From the NCBI GenBank assembly GCA_026003835.1, contig BPHZ01000004.1, forward strand, positions 212,556 to 276,555: a stretch of 64,000 bases of DNA. The letters are read 5' to 3'. This document shows positions 42,330-50,478 of this stretch, one piece after another. Position 1 is the stretch's first letter, and every line of letters begins with the position of its first letter. The position numbers and the translations under genes were made by a program. The notes under the pieces are model-generated. The model saw nothing but the letters and a program-made list of their open reading frames with translations. It searched no databases and was not told the origin of the DNA. Source of the DNA: Herpetosiphonaceae bacterium. Its GTDB lineage: Bacteria > Chloroflexota > Chloroflexia > Chloroflexales > Herpetosiphonaceae.

Positions 42330-43154
42330 TTATCGGAGGGTCCAGCCAGAGAACTCGGCGCTGTCGGCGGCATCGCTGCCATATGGCGCTGCTCGAATAA
42401 TCAAGCGCTGATCGAATTGATGCGGGCCGGTTGGCGGCCAGCAGGTGATCAGGGTTACGACCTCATCATCGGTGGGCGCGATATAGCGGGCATTCTGGAG
42501 GCGCACATCATCCGATACGCCGGCCTCCTGGACCAGCACTTTCTCCTGGACGACGTACAGGTACTGGCGCCCCGCGCTGTAGATCGTCAGCTGGTCACCA
42601 GGCTCGAGCTGGATGAGGTCTTTGAAGACCGGCGCCTCGCCGCCGACATGACCGGCCAGAACGATATTGCTCCCTTCGCCAGGGTTAGCCGAGCCCTTGT
42701 GCTGCCCGACGGCGTACTTCGCCACTTTCCAGACGCTGACCTCCCTGCCGTTCTCCTGGATCGTCTCCCATCCAACCTCAATAACCTTTGAGTCGACACC
42801 GATCTTGGGGATGATCAGCCGGGAGACTGTCGACTGATGGGAAGTGGGCGTAGGCGACGAGGCAGTGATCTCTTCTGGCTGGTTGAGAGCAGGGAGAACG
42901 AAAGCATTGGGCGCCGACGGAGCCAGCGCCTCAACCGCTGCCGGCTGAAGGTCATTATCGCCGCGCGCTGCCCACTGCTCATAGGTGGCGTTGGCATACA
43001 GCCCGCCCACATAGAGCAGCAGGTAGAGGCCGCTGAGCAGCAGCAGATTGCCCAGCGTCCAGCTGAGCGGGCGATGACCTGCCGGCGAGCTATTCGCTTG
43101 CCGGTGTTCCGATTGGAGAGCTGCCTGCTGTCGTATCATTTGTCGCTCATACAC
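42330..43154 (-). CDS. Sortase-family transpeptidase
   Basis: A 274-residue membrane-anchored sortase. A membrane helix (LLLLSGLYLLLYVGG) follows a basic cytoplasmic start. After a Ser/Pro linker the catalytic domain shows SRLIIPKIGVDSKVIEVGWE, the catalytic His in NIVLAGHVGG, the Cys in VVTLITCWPP and the Arg in QRLIIRAAPYG. Length and TCWPP fit class E/F-like sortases of Gram-positive and Chloroflexota bacteria. No obvious LPxTG-type substrate is encoded in the window. It lies downstream of the aminotransferase with 32 bases between. Confidence 0.9.
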   Translation of the reverse strand: MYERQMIRQQAALQSEHRQANSSPAGHRPLSWTLGNLLLLSGLYLLLYVGGLYANATYEQWAARGDNDLQPAAVEALAPSAPNAFVLPALNQPEEITASSPTPTSHQSTVSRLIIPKIGVDSKVIEVGWETIQENGREVSVWKVAKYAVGQHKGSANPGEGSNIVLAGHVGGEAPVFKDLIQLEPGDQLTIYSAGRQYLYVVQEKVLVQEAGVSDDVRLQNARYIAPTDDEVVTLITCWPPTGPHQFDQRLIIRAAPYGSDAADSAEFSGWTLR

Positions 43155-43186
43155 AGCGGGCGGCGTGGCGAGATCGAGCGGCTCTG

Positions 43187-44374
43187 TTAGACCGCCACCC
43201 GAAGCCTGAGATGCCTGCTAACGACATCCAACACCAGATCGATCTCCTCCTCGGTGTTATAGACGTGGGGTGAGATGCGAATAGCGCCCTGGCGCAGTGC
43301 GGTAACGATACGCTGCTTCTTCAATGCCTCGAAGAGCGCCGCAGTTGCCTGACGAGAGTCGTAGCCGGCAGCGCCGGGGACAGCGAAACTCACGATACCG
43401 GATCTACAGGCGGGATCGAGAGGTGTATATACTTCCACTCCGCATGCCAGCAAGCCCTGTACCAGCCTGCTCGTCAGCATCTGCAGCCGCCGGGCTATCG
43501 TCTCAACGCCAATCTCACACAGAAGCCCCAGGCTCTGCTCAAGCCCAGCGATGCCAAGCAGCGAGCGGGTACCCTCCTCGTAGCGCGCCGCCCCGCTCTT
43601 GAGTGGGCTCGCATAATCGAAAGCGCTGTAGTCCTCCCAATCGACGCCGAGCCAGCCGGTGTTGATCGGCCGGAGCAGCGAGCGAAGATTGGCGCTCAGA
43701 AATATCGCGCCGGACCCCTGTGGCGACAGCATCCACTTATGGCAGCCAAAGGCACAAAAATCGACAGGGGTCACCTGTAAATCGAGCGGCAGGACGCCAG
43801 CCCCCTGAATGGCATCGATGCCGAAGAGCACGCCGCGCTCCCGGCAGATGGCGCCGAGAGCGGCGAGATCACAGCGGAAGCCGTTGTGATACTGAACCCA
43901 GCTAAGGCTGACAAGCCTGGCGCGACCCTCCGCGCTATCGATAGCGGCGGCGATATCCTCAGGCTTGATCCGACCTTCGCGCAGCGGCACCAGCCGAGTA
44001 TCGACATCCTGATCGGCAAGCGCCAGCCACGGATAGATATTGGCGGGAAACTCACCCGCTGCGCTGATAACCACATCACCCGGTCGCCAGGGCAGGCCGG
44101 CCGCGATCAACCCCAACCCCTCGCTGGTATTTTTTACCAGGGCAATATCTTCCGCCTCAACATTGAGTAATCTACTAACGAGCCGGCGCACCCGCTCGAC
44201 GGCGGGCATCCAGCGCGCCTCAGCCAGCACGCCGCGCCTGCTAAAATCGGCGAGGAGCTCTGTCAGGGCGGCAGTGGTGCGGCGAGGCAGCGGGCCAAGC
44301 GAAGCATGATTGAGATAGGTGTAGCGTTCCGTGACCGGAAACTCAGCGGAACGGAGCGCTGCGACATCGATCAT
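43187..44374 (-). CDS. Class V aminotransferase (cysteine desulfurase/epimerase-like)
   Basis: A 395-residue fold-type I PLP enzyme. It starts with YTYLNHASLGPLPRRTTAAL and has ALVKNTSEGLGLIAAGLPWR, LVSLSWVQYHNGFRCDLAAL, GIDAIQGAGVLPLDL and the Schiff-base Lys in AFGCHKWMLSPQGSGA. It lacks the mobile Cys loop of SufS-type cysteine desulfurases, so an isopenicillin-N-epimerase-like or kynureninase-like role is more likely. ATGA overlaps the next upstream gene (nucleotidyltransferase-like) at 44371-44374. Confidence 0.9.
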   Translation of the reverse strand: MIDVAALRSAEFPVTERYTYLNHASLGPLPRRTTAALTELLADFSRRGVLAEARWMPAVERVRRLVSRLLNVEAEDIALVKNTSEGLGLIAAGLPWRPGDVVISAAGEFPANIYPWLALADQDVDTRLVPLREGRIKPEDIAAAIDSAEGRARLVSLSWVQYHNGFRCDLAALGAICRERGVLFGIDAIQGAGVLPLDLQVTPVDFCAFGCHKWMLSPQGSGAIFLSANLRSLLRPINTGWLGVDWEDYSAFDYASPLKSGAARYEEGTRSLLGIAGLEQSLGLLCEIGVETIARRLQMLTSRLVQGLLACGVEVYTPLDPACRSGIVSFAVPGAAGYDSRQATAALFEALKKQRIVTALRQGAIRISPHVYNTEEEIDLVLDVVSRHLRLRVAV

Positions 44375-44940
44375 TCCTGGCTCTCTGTGACCTCTATTCC
44401 AAGCTCACGCAGCCGAATCAGCACGGCGCCATCAGCGTTCGCGCGGCGCATTCGCTCGCGCAGATAGTTCAAGTCGAACTTCTGGCGGCGAGCGATGCCC
44501 TCGGCATCTTCGCGGTCGTACTTGCCCGGCTGTGGGCTGCTCGCCGCAATAAGCTTGTGGATCAGCACATCTTCAGGCGACAGCACCATCACCCGTGCGC
44601 CGAGCAGAGGCATACGGCGCAGCCGGCCGATCATCTGCTCGTCAAGAGTAAAAGGATGGACCTTTCCAGGATAGCGGAGGGAGATATCATCGTAAAGATA
44701 GATACCTCTCCAGAGCAGGCGATTGCCATCGTACTGCACAGCACGGTTTCCACTAGCCTGGAGCAACTGGGCGATACGCTGCAGGCTCCCATGGGCGACA
44801 ACGATATCGACATTGTTGATGGGACGGCGATCCCCATAGAGATGGGCGGCTGCTCCAGCGTACACCCCCCAGGGGATCGCGGCGGTTTCAATGGTCTTCT
44901 GAACGACGGCGAGGTTACCAGCAATGAGCGACACGGCCAT
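44371..44940 (-). CDS. Nucleotidyltransferase-fold protein
   Basis: A protein of about 189 residues, with ATG 44938-44940 immediately after GAGGGG (an alternative GTG lies 9 bases later). It has the pattern of polymerase-beta-like nucleotidyltransferases used in AbiEii and resistance-type proteins: a helix, AGAAAHLYGDRRPINNVDIV with the Asp pair reduced to xDI, VHPFTLDEQMIGRLRRMPLL, VLSPEDVLIHKLIA and YDREDAEGIARR. The usual GSxxxxxSDxD is weak (here YGDRRPINNVDI), so activity is uncertain. It overlaps the class V aminotransferase by ATGA. Confidence 0.6.
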   Translation of the reverse strand: MAVSLIAGNLAVVQKTIETAAIPWGVYAGAAAHLYGDRRPINNVDIVVAHGSLQRIAQLLQASGNRAVQYDGNRLLWRGIYLYDDISLRYPGKVHPFTLDEQMIGRLRRMPLLGARVMVLSPEDVLIHKLIAASSPQPGKYDREDAEGIARRQKFDLNYLRERMRRANADGAVLIRLRELGIEVTESQE

Positions 44941-45005
44941 CCCCTCGTAAGTTACAGGATAGATACAGCAGGACAGATACGAGACCGATAGTGGGCGACG
45001 AGCGC

Positions 45006-45632
45006 TTAGACGGTTCTGCTCCGCGCGCGCCGATCCAACCATTCAGCTTTGGTCAGCTCCATATCATAGAACTCGATCCAGAGGCTGCGCACACCCCAGC
45101 GGAAATGCCGCTCAAGCTCCGGCGGAATAGCGCTCTGCAGCCGCCGCGAGATGCTCTCGCCGGCGTCACGCCAATGGCGGCCCGTGATACGAAAACCCAG
45201 CTTCTGGTACGAGCGAACCGCCCGCACATTTGGCGCCGCGACATCAAGCACCATGACGCGAAAGCCAAGCGGCCCGAAATAGGCATCGAGAAAATGGCTC
45301 AGAGCCTCGGTTCCAAGCCCCTGGCCGACATACGGGGAGCCGAAGGAAATGCCGAGCCGCGCGCTGCCGCGCGCTCGATCGATCTCACGGAGAGAGATTC
45401 TGCCGATCAGTTGCCCATCGTGATTTTCCACGGCATAGGCGCGCCTGATATCCGGCTTTGGCCAGCTCCCTCTGCCGGCACTGACCGCCTGCGGCAGATT
45501 CCAGATCAGGCTCAGAGCCTCGGTAAACGGGGGCCAGCGATCCATAGCATAATAGTCTCGGCGCTCCCAAGGCCTGATCTTCAATCGCTCCGTTGCGAGT
45601 ATAATCTCCCTTATCACCTGGTCTCCTCGCAC
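45006..45632 (-). CDS. GNAT-family acetyltransferase (RimJ-like)
   Basis: A 208-residue N-acetyltransferase. After LATERLKIRPWERRDYYAMD the core shows LIGRISLREIDRARGSARLG and ISFGSPYVGQGLGTEALSHF, the acetyl-CoA-binding Q/RxxGxG/A loop, with VLDVAAPNVRAVRSYQKLGF for the last part. RimJ/RimL-type GNATs acetylate protein N-termini or amines; the substrate is unknown. It diverges from the lipoprotein gene at 45704. Confidence 0.9.
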   Translation of the reverse strand: MRGDQVIREIILATERLKIRPWERRDYYAMDRWPPFTEALSLIWNLPQAVSAGRGSWPKPDIRRAYAVENHDGQLIGRISLREIDRARGSARLGISFGSPYVGQGLGTEALSHFLDAYFGPLGFRVMVLDVAAPNVRAVRSYQKLGFRITGRHWRDAGESISRRLQSAIPPELERHFRWGVRSLWIEFYDMELTKAEWLDRRARSRTV

Positions 45633-45703
45633 CTGATCGAGGTCGACTCCCTGGAAGTATTATAGCATGAGCTCTTTGCGATAACTACAGTGAAGGATTA
45701 CCT

Positions 45704-46801
45704 GTGAGGCGTTACTTCGCTCTTCTACTCGTGCTATCACTTGTCGCCTGCGGCGCGCCGCAGGCGCCGCAACGAGCGCCGGTCGTTCGTTCTCCTACAG
45801 CTGTTACACAACGACCGCCGACGGCAGAGCCAACGCCTGAACCAATACCCGTTGTGCGAACCAGCACACCCGCGCCGACGGCAACTCCTATGCCGTCGGC
45901 GACGCCCCCAGCGACAGCGCTCCTGGCTGGTGGAGAAAGCTCGATCCTTGCACTCGGGTGGCCAGATCCGGATTGGCAGTTTTTACCACTCGCGCATGAA
46001 CATAGAGTCCTGGAGTTTCTGCCCCTCGATCCCACTGCGCCTGTCTCGATAACGCTTGATGCTGAACCGATTGGCTGGTCATTTGACGGGCAGCTCTTCG
46101 CCTACCTCAGCCACTCCGGCGATATCGAGGTTCTGGCACCAACGCTCGGGCTCACCACAACCATGATTACCGCAACTGTCGAACATCGCCCGGTCGGCGG
46201 CGTCTGGATTCACGGCACTCCGCTGTTCGCCTATCTCTCGGCTGAAGGAAACGATCTGGCGCTGCGATTATGGCGCCCAAATCGGCAGAGCGTGCAAGTG
46301 GAGCGCTTCTCGCAGGCACAGCGCTATGGCGCGGCTGCTCTACCCGTCAGTCCAGCCGGCCATATGGTGGTGGCGCCACTGCTGCGCCAGGTAAGCGCTG
46401 GGCTACAGCGCGAGCTTGTCCTGATCGGCATGACTGAGGAGCTCTCGCTGACGTTGGCTACAGCGCCAGGCGAAGGGCCACTCGCCGCGGTTTGGGGGCC
46501 ACAGAGCGAGCTGGCTTTTTCTACCGGTGAAACGATCTCGCTCTTTTTCCCCGCGCGCGGTAGCCTTGAGCAGATAGACCTTGTTGGATTACCCCAGGAC
46601 TGGGGTCCAGACGGGCTGCTTGTTGTCACGCCTGCCGGCGAACTGCTGCGCTGGCGCGAAGGAGCGGGCGGCGAGAAGGTATGGGCCGCGGGCGAGGTTG
46701 TCCGGGCGGACTACCTGCCCAATGCCGCACGTTGGATTGGGCGAGAGACGGTCGCAGTCCTGTATCAGGGCAAGGTTTACAAGGTAGAGGTGCGCCCGTA
46801 G
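45704..46801 (+). CDS. Secreted lipoprotein, beta-propeller-like
   Basis: A 365-residue lipoprotein. GTG 45704 follows AAGGAT; the leader is RRYFALLLVLSLVACGAPQA with a lipobox (LVAC). A Pro/Thr-rich linker leads to a domain with repeated strands of WD40/TolB type (VSITLDAEPIGWSFDGQLFA, GGVWIHGTPLFAYLSAEG, LAAVWGPQSELAFSTGET). It probably lies outside the membrane as a binding or sensor module. A 12-bp terminator hairpin overlaps its stop. I cannot name a closer family. Confidence 0.8.
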   Translation: MRRYFALLLVLSLVACGAPQAPQRAPVVRSPTAVTQRPPTAEPTPEPIPVVRTSTPAPTATPMPSATPPATALLAGGESSILALGWPDPDWQFLPLAHEHRVLEFLPLDPTAPVSITLDAEPIGWSFDGQLFAYLSHSGDIEVLAPTLGLTTTMITATVEHRPVGGVWIHGTPLFAYLSAEGNDLALRLWRPNRQSVQVERFSQAQRYGAAALPVSPAGHMVVAPLLRQVSAGLQRELVLIGMTEELSLTLATAPGEGPLAAVWGPQSELAFSTGETISLFFPARGSLEQIDLVGLPQDWGPDGLLVVTPAGELLRWREGAGGEKVWAAGEVVRADYLPNAARWIGRETVAVLYQGKVYKVEVRP

Positions 46802-46825
46802 GAGCATGGCGTCTGCTCCTACGGG
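46795..46825. terminator. Hairpin at the 3' end of the lipoprotein gene
   Basis: CCCGTAGGAGCA (46795-46806) pairs perfectly with 46814-46825 across a 7-base loop. It starts before the stop codon of the lipoprotein gene (46799-46801) and lies 13 bases from the 3' end of the convergent hydrolase gene. Confidence 0.65.
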
Positions 46826-46837
46826 CAGCGGCGGCTG

Positions 46838-47560
46838 TTAGACCAGTTCTTTTACAACCTCGATCCCATTCTGTGCCATGTGGTTCAGGAACAGCACATG
46901 ATGAAAGTCGCCGGGATGAGGGCGGGCGCCGATATCACGGGCGACATGCAGCCCCAACTCGAAGGTATCGACACAGTTGGCCGGAACGAGGACGCGCCTG
47001 TTACGCAGATCGTGAGCGTTGGCGTAGAGCCTCAGATGCATTGTCATCTGATAGGTGCAGAGATCGGAGCAGTCGCCGACGACAATAGCGGTGTTGACCT
47101 CCGGATGGGCCGCCATCCACTCGCCCAGGCCGGTATTGATCGCCGGATTGGTCGAGTTCTTCTTGATGATGACGAAGGTATCGGAGAACGGAAGGCTCTT
47201 CAGCTCCTGCACCGTCTCGGCCTCCGATGTTCCCTCGCGAGCATGCGGTGGGAAGGTCTTAAACTCCTCGGCGTCGTGAGAGTGGCTATCTTGAGGGAGG
47301 ACGAAGTTGCGCACGCCAAGATCGTAGGCGCGCCGGAAGAGTGTGACTATCGGTTCGATGATGCTGGCGACACGCTGGGAGGCAAGCGGCCCCTCACAGC
47401 AAAAGCCATTGATCATATCGACACAGAAGATCGCCACGCGCTCGGGATGGCTGGCGATTACACCCTCCAGCTCCAACGACGGTAGGCCAGCGTACCAATC
47501 ATCGAGGTAGCGCAGAAATTCGGTCGAGGTTTCAGCCAGGTTTGTGTTAGCGGTAGGCAT
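46838..47560 (-). CDS. Isochorismatase-like cysteine hydrolase, probable nicotinamidase
   Basis: A 240-residue cytoplasmic hydrolase. The catalytic triad is visible as Asp in VAIFCVDMINGFC, Lys in FVIIKKNSTNPAINTG and Cys in IVVGDCSDLCTYQM. These are the signs of nicotinamidase/isochorismatase proteins; the metal-site pattern (DSHSHDAEEF) favours a nicotinamidase (PncA) role, which would feed nicotinate to NAD salvage. It is the last gene of an operon with nadE and nrtR on the same strand (77 bases after nadE), and that context supports this reading over isochorismatase. Confidence 0.8.
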   Translation of the reverse strand: MPTANTNLAETSTEFLRYLDDWYAGLPSLELEGVIASHPERVAIFCVDMINGFCCEGPLASQRVASIIEPIVTLFRRAYDLGVRNFVLPQDSHSHDAEEFKTFPPHAREGTSEAETVQELKSLPFSDTFVIIKKNSTNPAINTGLGEWMAAHPEVNTAIVVGDCSDLCTYQMTMHLRLYANAHDLRNRRVLVPANCVDTFELGLHVARDIGARPHPGDFHHVLFLNHMAQNGIEVVKELV

Positions 47561-47637
47561 CTATCATCCCTCCTTGTAGGTTTCAAATTTTGAGCGTGAT
47601 GTGCGGGGCGTCCTCCGCACCCCGACCTGACGGCGCA

Positions 47638-49569
47638 CTAATAATCAACAGGGCGCAGATAATACTCCCCGATAGCGGTGCTGGTCAGCATCGCAACGCT
47701 CGGCAAGTGCCGCTTCCAATGCGTAGAGTTGAGCCGCCGGAGGACCAGCTGCACCTCATGGGCGGCGAAGCCGAGCTCCACCAGGCGCTCCGCACTGTAA
47801 CCCTGCAACAGGTAGGCCAGGATACGGTCGGCTTGTGGGTAAGAAACGCCAAAGTCAGCCTCGTCGGTCTGCCCACGGATCAGGTCAGCGGAGGCCGGCT
47901 TTTCAACAATAACGTCAGGAACGCCGACATAGCGGGCAAGCTGCCAGACCTGAGTCTTGAACAGGTCGCCAAGCGGGTTGACCGGCGGCGAGTCATCGGC
48001 ATGCCAGGTGAAATAGCCAAAGAGACGCTCGGTCTTATTGCCGGTGCCGATGGGAATGCCGCCGATCTTCGCCGAATAATCGAACAGCACGATCATGCGC
48101 ATACGCGCCATGACATTGCCGCGGCGGCGGGCATCGGCATCGGGCGCCAGATCGAGATAGCCGTCGACTGCCCTGGTAATGTCAATCGTCTCTGACGGAA
48201 TGCCGAGATCGTCGATGACTATCTGCGCGTGCTCAAGGCTTTCGGGGCTCGACGTCTTGTAAGGCATCCGCAGGGCCAGGACATGCTCAGGGCCAAAGGC
48301 GCGAACACACAGGTACGTGGTAAGCGCTGAGTCCACGCCGCCGGAAAGGCCGACGACAACCCGCTTGAAGCCGCGACGGTAGCTCACCTCCTCACGCAGA
48401 AAGCGCACCAGCCATTCCGCAACCATCGGCGCATTGATGCGCAGCGGATCATCCGATTGCGGATTGAAGGGGGGCGGAGAGAAGACTGGGATGACACCGT
48501 TTCCGGTGGTGTGGGCGATCATCGGGCCACTGCTGACAGGCGTCTGTGTGCCTGCCGAAACGGCCCCGCCGGCCACACCCAGAGCCGCCCCGCTGATCTG
48601 GCGGCCATTAGGCGAGATATGGCGAGCACCTTCCTTCGCGTAATCATCCCAGGTCACATGGCGAGGCTCGCCGCGCCCTGCGGCGCGCAGCTCTTCGAGC
48701 ACATAGGGCAGCTTCTCCTCCAGATCGGCAAGCAGGGGCAGATCGGCGCGAGCCAGCGGCAGATCGTGCAGATCGATCTCCGCTTCGAGCAGCACCTCAT
48801 CCCAGAGTGGAGCGCGGGCGCGCACATCGGCGCGCGGCCCGACGACAACCGAGCCGCCTGCAAACCCTTTGCCGCCCTCAAAGCCGACGAGCTGGCAGAG
48901 CACGACATAGATGCCATGCTCGCTGGCGATATCGTGGACCATATCCTCCCAGCGCTCTAGATTCGTCGGCCGTTCGCCGGCAGGGCCACGAGCGGGTGAA
49001 GCGCTGACGATGTAGAGCACCTGCGCGCCATCGAGTGCGGCAATCGTGGGGCTGATGGAATGCCAGGCGTCCTCGCAGATGAGCATAGCCGCGCGGCCGA
49101 AGCGTGTATCGAAGGCGGCGATATGGTGTCCGCTCTCGACAAAGCGGGCTTCATCAAAGACGCCGTAGGTCGGCAGGAAAACCTTACGGTGGACATGGCG
49201 CAGACCCGGTTCAAGGCCCTCCCCCGCTCCCAGTGTGGCATAAAGCGCACTGTTGTAGAACCGATCGCGCCAGCGCTCGTAGAAGCCTACGACAATATCC
49301 AGCGGCGGCAGACTACCAGCATCGCCCTCGCCAAACACCTCTGTGTAGATCGCCTGGAGATCGGCGAGAACTTCGCCGGCAGTGCGTGCTTGCTCCCGTA
49401 CGCCACCCTCCAAAAAGTAGCCGGTGAGCGCGGCCTCAGGCAGCACCAGCACATCCGGGCGCCGCTCCATCCGGCCGATCTGCCGGAAGATCTCGCCAAG
49501 GCGTCGCAGACTGCCCCGGTAGTCCCCTTTGGAGGGGCGGAACTGGGCTAACATAACTCGAAATGACAT
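47638..49569 (-). CDS. nadE: Glutamine-dependent NAD+ synthetase
   Basis: A 643-residue two-domain enzyme making NAD from deamido-NAD, ATP and glutamine. Residues 1-290 form a nitrilase-type glutaminase with Glu (LPEAALTGYFLEGG), Lys (HRKVFLPTYGVFDEARF) and Cys (AMLICEDAWHS). Residues 375-643 are the synthetase: VVVGLSGGVDSALTTYLCV (P-loop), GTGNKTERLFGYFTWHADDS and PASADLIRGQTDEADFGVSY. A Pro/Gly-rich linker of about 50 residues (SAGTQTPVSSGPMIAHTTGN) joins them and is unusual. It lies in the nrtR operon. Confidence 0.95.
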   Translation of the reverse strand: MSFRVMLAQFRPSKGDYRGSLRRLGEIFRQIGRMERRPDVLVLPEAALTGYFLEGGVREQARTAGEVLADLQAIYTEVFGEGDAGSLPPLDIVVGFYERWRDRFYNSALYATLGAGEGLEPGLRHVHRKVFLPTYGVFDEARFVESGHHIAAFDTRFGRAAMLICEDAWHSISPTIAALDGAQVLYIVSASPARGPAGERPTNLERWEDMVHDIASEHGIYVVLCQLVGFEGGKGFAGGSVVVGPRADVRARAPLWDEVLLEAEIDLHDLPLARADLPLLADLEEKLPYVLEELRAAGRGEPRHVTWDDYAKEGARHISPNGRQISGAALGVAGGAVSAGTQTPVSSGPMIAHTTGNGVIPVFSPPPFNPQSDDPLRINAPMVAEWLVRFLREEVSYRRGFKRVVVGLSGGVDSALTTYLCVRAFGPEHVLALRMPYKTSSPESLEHAQIVIDDLGIPSETIDITRAVDGYLDLAPDADARRRGNVMARMRMIVLFDYSAKIGGIPIGTGNKTERLFGYFTWHADDSPPVNPLGDLFKTQVWQLARYVGVPDVIVEKPASADLIRGQTDEADFGVSYPQADRILAYLLQGYSAERLVELGFAAHEVQLVLRRLNSTHWKRHLPSVAMLTSTAIGEYYLRPVDY

Positions 49570-49598
49570 AGACCCCCCTACAGGAGTTTCAGATCAAA

Positions 49599-50330
49599 CT
49601 ACTCTGCATCCTCATGATGCAGGCGCGCCTCACGCCAGCGGAAGACGAAGTCGCCTTCGCGCCGATCCCGACGAAACCGATAGAGGCGGGCGGGCCGGCC
49701 GCGGTTTCCACGCATACGGCCGGTGTCCTCCAGCACACCGGCCTCTCTGATCTTGCGATAGAAGTTGCGCTTATCCAGCTCCTCGCCCAGGATCTGCTCA
49801 TAGATATGCTTCAGCTCCAGCAAGGTAAAAACCTCCGGGAGAAGCTGAAAGGCGATCGTGCTGTACTCCAGCTTTGAACGCAGCCGGTCCTCGGCATAGC
49901 GCAGGATACGATCGTGGTCGAAGGCCAGCGGGCTCGGCACCTCGCGTACCGGGAACCAGCGCACATCATCACTTTCTTCACTGCGCCGAAGTGTTTGCGT
50001 CTCGGGTCGAATCAGCGCAAAATAGGCGACGCTGATCACCCGCGTGCGCGGATCGCGGCCAGGATCGCCGAAGGTATACAGCTGCTCGAGATAGACATCG
50101 CGCACGCCGGTTTCCTCCTCCAACTCGCGCCGTGCTGACTCCTCCAGCGATTCGTCCATCTTGATGAAGCCTCCCGGGATAGCCCAGTATCCCTCGAACG
50201 GCCAGTTGCGCCGCTTGACCAGCAAAACATGAAGCTCCCGCTCCTTGAGCGCGAAGATAACGACATCGACAGTGACTGATGGCCGGTCGTAGCGGCTGGC
50301 GTCGTAGGCTTGCTGTGGTTGATCCGTCAT
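49599..50330 (-). CDS. nrtR: NrtR-type NAD regulator (Nudix domain with winged helix)
   Basis: A 243-residue repressor controlling NAD genes. The N-terminal Nudix domain has an intact Nudix box (GGFIKMDESLEESARRELEE then ETGV). Residues 165-243 form a winged helix (LLPEVFTLLELKHIYEQILG, KRNFYRKIREAGVLEDTGRM then RGNRGRPARLYRF). This architecture is the NrtR family, which binds ADP-ribose and represses nad genes. It heads a same-strand cluster with nadE and the nicotinamidase-like gene, supporting NAD homeostasis. The promoter lies in the 50340-50400 region. Confidence 0.93.
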   Translation of the reverse strand: MTDQPQQAYDASRYDRPSVTVDVVIFALKERELHVLLVKRRNWPFEGYWAIPGGFIKMDESLEESARRELEEETGVRDVYLEQLYTFGDPGRDPRTRVISVAYFALIRPETQTLRRSEESDDVRWFPVREVPSPLAFDHDRILRYAEDRLRSKLEYSTIAFQLLPEVFTLLELKHIYEQILGEELDKRNFYRKIREAGVLEDTGRMRGNRGRPARLYRFRRDRREGDFVFRWREARLHHEDAE

Positions 50331-50373
50331 GGGCGCTCCCTTTTTTGTATTAGTGTCAAGATAACAATAACAG

Positions 50374-50387
50374 ATCCCTTAAGGGAT
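50374..50387. promoter_or_regulatory. Palindrome between nrtR and a divergent gene
   Basis: ATCCCTTAAGGGAT is a perfect 14-bp palindrome and AAGGGATG is repeated 10 bases later (50391). It lies about 45 bases upstream of nrtR and could be its operator. Confidence 0.35.
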
Positions 50388-50478
50388 GTCAAGGGATGGT
50401 CCAACTCTTGCTTATCGCTCTCGGGTTTCGACGGGGCAACAATTGCTGCTTGCCGGCGTTATCATACGCTTCGTCGCC

